This document shows positions 6,438 to 10,130 of a stretch of DNA of 10,130 nt, piece after piece. This DNA comes from Pseudomonadota bacterium (lineage in GTDB: Bacteria > Myxococcota > Polyangia > Polyangiales > Polyangiaceae). The translations under genes were made by a program, and so were the position numbers. The notes beneath the pieces are model-generated. The model ran no database searches. It was not told the DNA's origin and saw only the letters and a program-made list of their open reading frames with translations. Position 1 is the first letter of the stretch. Each line of letters begins with the position of its first letter. The DNA is taken from assembly GCA_023419055.1 (NCBI GenBank), contig JAEZYO010000741.1, positions 1 through 10,130 on the forward strand. The letters are read 5' to 3'.

Positions 6438-7409
6438 ATGTCTCAGGATCTCGTTCTTCAGGGCGCCGGCGAGACCGACACCGGTCGCCGTCGTTCCCAC
6501 AACGAGGACGCGTTGTTGATCCGGCAGGACCTGCACCTTTACGCCGTGGCTGACGGCGCGGGAGGGCACAATTCGGGCGAAGTCGCGAGCGCGCTCGCCC
6601 TGCGCTCGCTCGAAAACTACTTCGGTGCCACGGTCCGGCGGACGCACGACTTGCCCGAGTTCGACCGGCTCGGCATCCCGAACGGCGCGCGCCGCCTCTC
6701 GTCGGGAGTCCTGAAGGCCAACCAGGACATCATCGCGATCGCAAAGTCCCGCCCCGAGCACCGCGGGATGGGTACGACCCTGGTCGCCGCGGCGTTCTCG
6801 CCACGCTCGGGGCTGATGCACGTCGCGCACGTCGGGGACAGCCGCTTTTACCGCCTGCGCGCCGGGCACCTCGAGCTCCTCACGCAAGATCATTCGCTGA
6901 TGACGGACGTGCTCGAGCAACGGCCCGATCTCGAGGACACGGTGCTCGAGCGCCTGCCGAAGAACATCGTGACCCGCGCGCTCGGGCTGGATCCGGAGCT
7001 TCGCGTGTCGCTGCGCTCGTACGCCGTGGCGAGCGGCGATCGTTATCTCCTCTGCACCGACGGGCTGAGCGGCCCGGTTCACGCGGACGCGCTCGCGGCT
7101 GCCCTCTCGAGCGGCGAGCCCCCGGAGAAGGTGTGCCGTGAGCTCGTTCGCCTCGCCAACGAGGCCGGAGGGCCAGACAACATCGGGGCCGTGGTCATCG
7201 ACTGCAAGGCCGGGCCGGCCCGCGCGGTGCCCCGGCACGTACCGCCACCCCCACCCGCCATCTACGAAATGTCCCGACGCGCCGTGGCGAGCTCCGAGCC
7301 GGAGCTCCTCATTCTGGGCATCGAGGACCTCGATCTCCGCGGCGCGGCCGATTCGGCGAGCGACGATCTCTTGAAGGCGCTCGAACAGCTCGTCGACAAA
7401 GAGAAGTAA
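6438..7409 (+). CDS. PP2C-type serine/threonine protein phosphatase
   Basis: A 323-residue protein whose first 255 residues form a complete bacterial PP2C (PPM) domain like Stp1, PrpC and PstP. These are metal-dependent phosphatases that remove phosphate from Ser/Thr, usually opposing Hanks-type kinases. Seen motifs are SHNEDA (20-25), VADGAGGH with Asp39 and Gly40 as metal ligands, GMGTTLV (110-116), HVGDSRFYRL (131-140), LTQDHSLM (148-155), NIVTRALG (176-183), CTDGLSG with Asp208, and GGPDNIG with Asp247. All metal-binding aspartates are present, so it should be active. Residues about 257-323 are an extra tail with a Pro-rich run (VPPPPPA) and an acidic end. It has no membrane segment, so the protein is cytosolic. 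The ATG at 6438 begins directly before the domain. No kinase gene or FHA-domain gene is in the window, and the partner is unknown. truD follows after 21 bases and is probably cotranscribed. Confidence 0.95.
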   Translation: MSQDLVLQGAGETDTGRRRSHNEDALLIRQDLHLYAVADGAGGHNSGEVASALALRSLENYFGATVRRTHDLPEFDRLGIPNGARRLSSGVLKANQDIIAIAKSRPEHRGMGTTLVAAAFSPRSGLMHVAHVGDSRFYRLRAGHLELLTQDHSLMTDVLEQRPDLEDTVLERLPKNIVTRALGLDPELRVSLRSYAVASGDRYLLCTDGLSGPVHADALAAALSSGEPPEKVCRELVRLANEAGGPDNIGAVVIDCKAGPARAVPRHVPPPPPAIYEMSRRAVASSEPELLILGIEDLDLRGAADSASDDLLKALEQLVDKEK

Positions 7410-7410
7410 T

Positions 7411-7429
7411 CGAGGCAAAAGCAGCCTCG
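7411..7429 (+). promoter_or_regulatory. Small inverted repeat between PP2C and truD, next to the truD start
   Basis: CGAGGC (7411-7416) and GCCTCG (7424-7429) are perfect inverted repeats around a 7-nt loop, AAAAGCA. They fill nearly the whole 21-base gap and end one base before the truD ATG. The left arm holds the only GAGG that could serve as a ribosome-binding site, so folding would hide it. There is no following T-run, so it is not a typical terminator. A chance repeat is possible. Confidence 0.35.
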
Positions 7430-7430
7430 C

Positions 7431-8513
7431 ATGGTCGACGCTTCACCCGAGCTGCTCCTTTCCACGGCCGATCTACCCGGAGTCGGGGGCAGCCTCGGCC
7501 GCGAGCCGGAGGACTTCCAGGTCGACGAGATCCCTGCGTACGCGGCTTCCGGAGCGGGGGAGCACGTCTACGTGCGTATCCGCAAGCGTGAGCTCACGAC
7601 GAGGGCTGCGGTGGGCATGCTGGCGCGAGCGGCCTCGGTGCGGGAGCGCGACATCGGCTACGCCGGCTTGAAGGACAAGCACGCCGTCACGACTCAGTGG
7701 CTGAGCCTGCCGAAGAGCCCGCTCGCTCCCGAGACTTGGAAGCTGCCGCCCGGCCTCGAGCTCGTCGAGGTCTCGCGCCACAACAACAAGCTTCGCACCG
7801 GGCACCTCAGCGGCAACCGATTCACCATAGGTCTCGTCGGGGTCGACGATGCGGGGCTCGTGCGCGCTCGCACGCTCCTCGATCGACTCGCGCGGGACGG
7901 GCTCTACAACTACTTCGGCGATCAGCGTTTCGGCGCCGATCGAGACAACCTGAGCCACGCGCTCGCCTGGCTCAGGGGAACGGAGCGCGTGCCGCGTCAC
8001 CGCGAGCGCTTTCTCTCGAAGCTCTACCCGAGCGTCATTCAGTCGGAGGTCTTCAATCGCTATCTCACGCTGCGCGCGGCGCACGGCTTCGAGACGTTGC
8101 TTCCGGGCGAGGTCGTGCGGCTCGACGGCACCGGGTCCCTGTTCGTCGTGGAAGAGCCGGAGAAGGAGCAGCCCCGGCTCGCGGCGCGCGACATCCACCC
8201 GAGTGGACCCATCGTAGGCCCGAAAATGCGCCGCGCGGCCAGGCTGGCGTCCGATCTCGAGGACCGCGCGCTCGCGGAAGCGGGACTCACATCGACCGAC
8301 ATCGAAGCACTCGGCCGCCACGCCCCGGGGACGCGCCGCGATCTCCTGGTTTTCCCCAAGGGGGTCGAGGCGTCGTGGCACGGCGATCGCCTGAAGATCT
8401 CCTTCGAGCTGCCTGCGGGGAGCTACGCCACGGTGCTGATCCGCGAGCTCATCCGCAAGGATCCTCGAGACTTCGACGCGGGCGGCGAGCCCGAAGCCGA
8501 CTCGGAAGACTGA
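7431..8513 (+). CDS. truD: tRNA pseudouridine(13) synthase TruD
   Basis: A 360-residue protein close to the E. coli TruD length of about 350. TruD isomerises uridine 13 in the D-arm of tRNA (tRNA-Glu in E. coli) to pseudouridine. The family blocks appear in order: EPEDFQVDEIP (25-35), YAGLKDKHAVTTQ with catalytic Asp82, the substrate-binding segment KLRTGHLSGNRF (120-131), NYFGDQRFG (160-168), SVIQSEVFN in the insertion (TRUD) domain, and LPAGSYATVLIREL near the C-terminus. The last 15 residues are an acidic tail without conserved motifs. The start at 7431 fits the usual family N-terminus. It follows the PP2C gene by 21 bases with a small hairpin between. The TerB-like gene, 52 bases downstream, has its own promoter-like element. 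Confidence 0.96.
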   Translation: MVDASPELLLSTADLPGVGGSLGREPEDFQVDEIPAYAASGAGEHVYVRIRKRELTTRAAVGMLARAASVRERDIGYAGLKDKHAVTTQWLSLPKSPLAPETWKLPPGLELVEVSRHNNKLRTGHLSGNRFTIGLVGVDDAGLVRARTLLDRLARDGLYNYFGDQRFGADRDNLSHALAWLRGTERVPRHRERFLSKLYPSVIQSEVFNRYLTLRAAHGFETLLPGEVVRLDGTGSLFVVEEPEKEQPRLAARDIHPSGPIVGPKMRRAARLASDLEDRALAEAGLTSTDIEALGRHAPGTRRDLLVFPKGVEASWHGDRLKISFELPAGSYATVLIRELIRKDPRDFDAGGEPEADSED

Positions 8514-8528
8514 AGGTCGCGCTCCGCG

Positions 8529-8558
8529 TTGCGGCGCCAGAGGGCGAGCACCTATACT
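8529..8558 (+). promoter_or_regulatory. Promoter of the TerB-like gene (TTGCGG-18-TATACT)
   Basis: TTGCGG (8529-8534) and TATACT (8553-8558) are separated by 18 nt and lie in the 52-base gap after truD. The -10 ends exactly 7 nt before the ATG at 8566, so the message should be leaderless. The same -10 to start spacing is seen at mutH and at the patatin gene. Confidence 0.55.
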
Positions 8559-8565
8559 GGCCCTC

Positions 8566-8988
8566 ATGAGCGGGATGGATGGAGCGAGCCTCCGCGGACT
8601 GCCGGCGGCGAAGCTCGAGGCGTTGGTCGAAGCGATGTTCCTCGCCGCCGCTGCGGACGGCGAATTCAGCGACGTCGAGCGCACCGAGTTCGCTCGGAGC
8701 CTCGAGTCCCTCACCGACGGTCGGCTGGATCGAGACAGCCTCGCCGTGCTGCTCGGCCGCGCCGAGCGTGATCTCTCGGAGCAGGGGCGCGAGCAGCGGC
8801 TCGAGAGCGTGAAGCAGCGCCTGCCGGAGCCCGGCGCGCGCCGCGTGGCGCTCTCGCTGGCGGTTCAGGTGATCGCCGCGGACGGAGTGATCCGCACGAG
8901 CGAGCGCGAGCTCATCCTCGAGACCGCGACCGTGCTCGGCATCGATCCCGACGAAGCCGCGGATCTGGTTCGCAACGTCGCCGGATAG
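8566..8988 (+). CDS. TerB-like (tellurite-resistance family) protein
   Basis: A 140-residue, mostly helical cytosolic protein of the TerB/TerB-like superfamily. It shows two related half-repeats, each with a hydrophobic helix ending in ADG and then a Glu six residues on: MFLAAAADGEFSDVE (Asp31, Glu38) and VQVIAADGVIRTSERE (Asp106, Glu113). In characterised TerB these Asp/Glu residues form an acidic metal-binding site. The end of the protein, GIDPDEAADLV, is also typical of the family. The other ter genes (terC, terD, terZ) are absent, and solitary TerB-like proteins are common in many bacteria with no proven tellurite role, so I give no resistance function. It starts at an ATG with a clear promoter directly upstream and no Shine-Dalgarno site. 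Its stop is one base from the end of the convergent NTF2-like gene. Confidence 0.87.
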   Translation: MSGMDGASLRGLPAAKLEALVEAMFLAAAADGEFSDVERTEFARSLESLTDGRLDRDSLAVLLGRAERDLSEQGREQRLESVKQRLPEPGARRVALSLAVQVIAADGVIRTSERELILETATVLGIDPDEAADLVRNVAG

Positions 8989-8989
8989 C

Positions 8990-9394
8990 TCACGAGCTCG
9001 AGCCCATGACCCACTGCAGGCGGGCGGTGTCGACGTACTGGTGAAAGCTCTTCACTTTGTCTTCGTCGAACCGGAACACGTGGCAAACCTGGAGGTTTAG
9101 CTCTCTCCCGGTCGGCTCGTAAGTTCCGCGATAGCGGGCCTCGACGACGACCGCGTCCTCGAGCTCGAGGAAGCTCGTCGCCTCGACGCGCCAGTCTGCC
9201 CACTCGCTTCCGGCTCGCACGAAGAAGCCTTCGATCACGGCGTCCTTGCCGATCCACGGCTTTCCGTCCCGCTTGTAGGGGTGCCCCTCGGCGAGCCGGA
9301 ATTCGATGCTCGAATCGAAGTGTGCGAGCACGCCTCGGGCGTCCCCCTGGGCGAAGCGCTCGTAGATTTCTTGGACGATGGCGGTGTGATTCAT
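8990..9394 (-). CDS. NTF2-like / SnoaL-like domain protein
   Basis: A 134-residue protein with the pattern of the nuclear transport factor 2 (SnoaL-like) fold. It opens with a helix (IVQEIYERFAQGDARGVLAHF) and DSSIEFRLAEG, then a GKDAVIEGFF helix. Alternating strands follow: WRVEATSFLELEDAVVVEARYRGTYEPTGRELNL, then QVCHVFRFDEDKVKSFHQYVDTARL, the usual closing strand and helix. Members serve as small-molecule isomerases, cyclases or ligand-binding proteins, and sequence alone does not tell which. It has no signal peptide. It converges on the TerB-like gene with a one-base gap and diverges from the exported protein gene at 9535. The ATG at 9394 gives the expected family N-terminus (MNHTAIVQEIYERF), but no spaced ribosome-binding site is seen. 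Confidence 0.88.
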   Translation of the reverse strand: MNHTAIVQEIYERFAQGDARGVLAHFDSSIEFRLAEGHPYKRDGKPWIGKDAVIEGFFVRAGSEWADWRVEATSFLELEDAVVVEARYRGTYEPTGRELNLQVCHVFRFDEDKVKSFHQYVDTARLQWVMGSSS

Positions 9395-9534
9395 ACCCCC
9401 AAGGTAGGGAGCGGTCCGCCCTCGATCTTGGAGAATCTTGCGCTCGGGGTGACGCGGCTCGAGCCACGAGCGAGGGCTTGCATCCCGGCACTTGCGGGGA
9501 GAATCTCGTCGGCTCCTTCGACTCGAGAAAGCCC

Positions 9535-10130
9535 ATGACGCATCGAACCGTCAGCACACTCGTTCTCGCCTTGCTCCTCGGCGTCGCCGTGCCTGCTCGG
9601 GCGGAAGACGTTCCGATCAGCCCGGACGCGCGCGCGCACTTCGCCGCTGGCGTGAACCTCTTGCAGGACCCCGACGGCGCGAAATACGAAGAGGCGTACG
9701 GCGAGTTCAAGGCCGCCTACCAGATCTCCCCTTCCTGGAAGATCCTCGGTAACCTCGGCATTGCCGCTTTCAAGTTGGAGCGCGACGGTGAGGCGCTCGC
9801 CGCGTTCGAGAAGTACCTGGCCGAGGGCGGGCAGGAGATCGACGCCGAAGAGAGAGCGCAGTTCGAGCGCGACGCGCAGACCTTGAGGGCTTCGATGGTG
9901 CGCTTGAAGGTCTCGTCCGACCCACCGGGCGCCGTGATCTCGGACGAACGCCAGCCGCAGTCCGGCAACGCGGTCCGCAACCGCTACGCCGCGTCGAACG
10001 CGCCCGCGGAGCTCGGGGTGCGCGCCGGGCATCACCGCTTCACGGCTTCGCTCGCGGGGCGTCCGGACGTGGTCTGGGAGGTGGACCTCCAGCCGGGGCA
10101 GACGGTCGAGCACGTCTTCACCTTCGAGGC
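9535..10130 (+). CDS. Exported TPR/PEGA-type protein, C-terminus cut by window edge
   Basis: The frame is open from the ATG at 9535 to the window end (198 codons), so the C-terminus is missing. The N-terminus is a Sec signal peptide: basic MTHR, a hydrophobic LVLALLLGVAV core and a probable cleavage at ARA-ED around residue 23-24. Residues about 32-95 look like a pair of TPR-type helical repeats (ARAHFAAGVNLL, EEAYGEFKAAYQISPSWKILGNLGIAAFKL, EALAAFEKYLAEGG). From about residue 120 the strands VRLKVSSDPPGAVISD and ELGVRAGHHRFTASLAG resemble a PEGA domain (the P-x-G-A pattern and a later pG.H). The mature protein would lie in the periplasm or envelope. Such TPR plus PEGA proteins are frequent in myxobacteria and usually of unknown function. 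It is separated from the NTF2-like gene by a 140-base divergent intergenic region with no clear promoter. Confidence 0.82.
   Translation, partial: MTHRTVSTLVLALLLGVAVPARAEDVPISPDARAHFAAGVNLLQDPDGAKYEEAYGEFKAAYQISPSWKILGNLGIAAFKLERDGEALAAFEKYLAEGGQEIDAEERAQFERDAQTLRASMVRLKVSSDPPGAVISDERQPQSGNAVRNRYAASNAPAELGVRAGHHRFTASLAGRPDVVWEVDLQPGQTVEHVFTFE

Noticed and set aside
5404..6519. A 371-codon plus-strand frame opposite the patatin gene, with others at 4537-5298 plus and 7473-8714 minus.
   Set aside because: They are antisense to genes with intact catalytic motifs and contain no recognisable domain.
8989..9000. Terminator between the convergent TerB-like and NTF2-like genes.
   Set aside because: Only a short CGAGCTCG palindrome is present, made of the common GAG-CTC codon pair, with no loop or T-run.
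9478..9506. TTGCAT-17-GAATCT as a promoter for the exported protein at 9535.
   Set aside because: The -10 matches the consensus at only two positions and no supporting pattern was found.
1..10130. tRNA genes, CRISPR repeats, insertion sequences, phage or defence modules.
   Set aside because: No cloverleaf-like segment, regularly spaced repeat, transposase or integrase motif, or terminal inverted repeat was found.

Overview
The window is very GC-rich and densely packed with genes. Codon use is strongly biased, with frequent GAG-CTC (Glu-Leu) pairs, and this makes long spurious open frames opposite nearly every gene. The gene mix (two probable lipoproteins, an extended PP2C phosphatase, a TerB-like protein, an extensin-like protein and a TPR/PEGA-type exported protein) suggests a myxobacterium or a related deltaproteobacterial lineage, perhaps Polyangiales. 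This placement is inferred from gene content, not from a marker gene.

Layout. At the left edge a truncated minus-strand lipoprotein gene (ends beyond base 1, start at 890) diverges from mutH (950-1639, +). mutH runs tail to tail into a four-gene minus-strand cluster read from 6348 down to 1621. In transcription order the cluster holds a patatin-like phospholipase, an FAD-dependent oxidoreductase with flavin-halogenase motifs, an extensin-like lipoprotein, and a degenerate HisRS/HisZ-like class II aminoacyl-tRNA synthetase-core protein. The genes lie 9, 60 and 3 bases apart, so one transcript is likely. Diverging from the cluster is a plus-strand run: a PP2C Ser/Thr phosphatase (6438-7409), truD (7431-8513) and a TerB-like protein (8566-8988). 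An NTF2/SnoaL-like protein (8990-9394, -) ends one base from the TerB-like gene. The last gene (9535 to the right edge, +) encodes a truncated exported TPR/PEGA-type protein.

The most notable points are four. First, there is a convincing full-length MutH with all catalytic residues, in what looks like a non-gammaproteobacterial genome. Second, three separate genes (mutH, patatin, TerB-like) carry a TANACT hexamer exactly 7 nt before the start codon, which predicts leaderless transcripts. Third, the flavoprotein carries both halogenase signature motifs and a candidate catalytic lysine. Fourth, a HisZ-like protein occurs without any histidine-biosynthesis neighbours. No RNA genes, insertion sequences, CRISPR arrays or attachment sites were seen, and no gene-free stretch exceeds about 140 bases.
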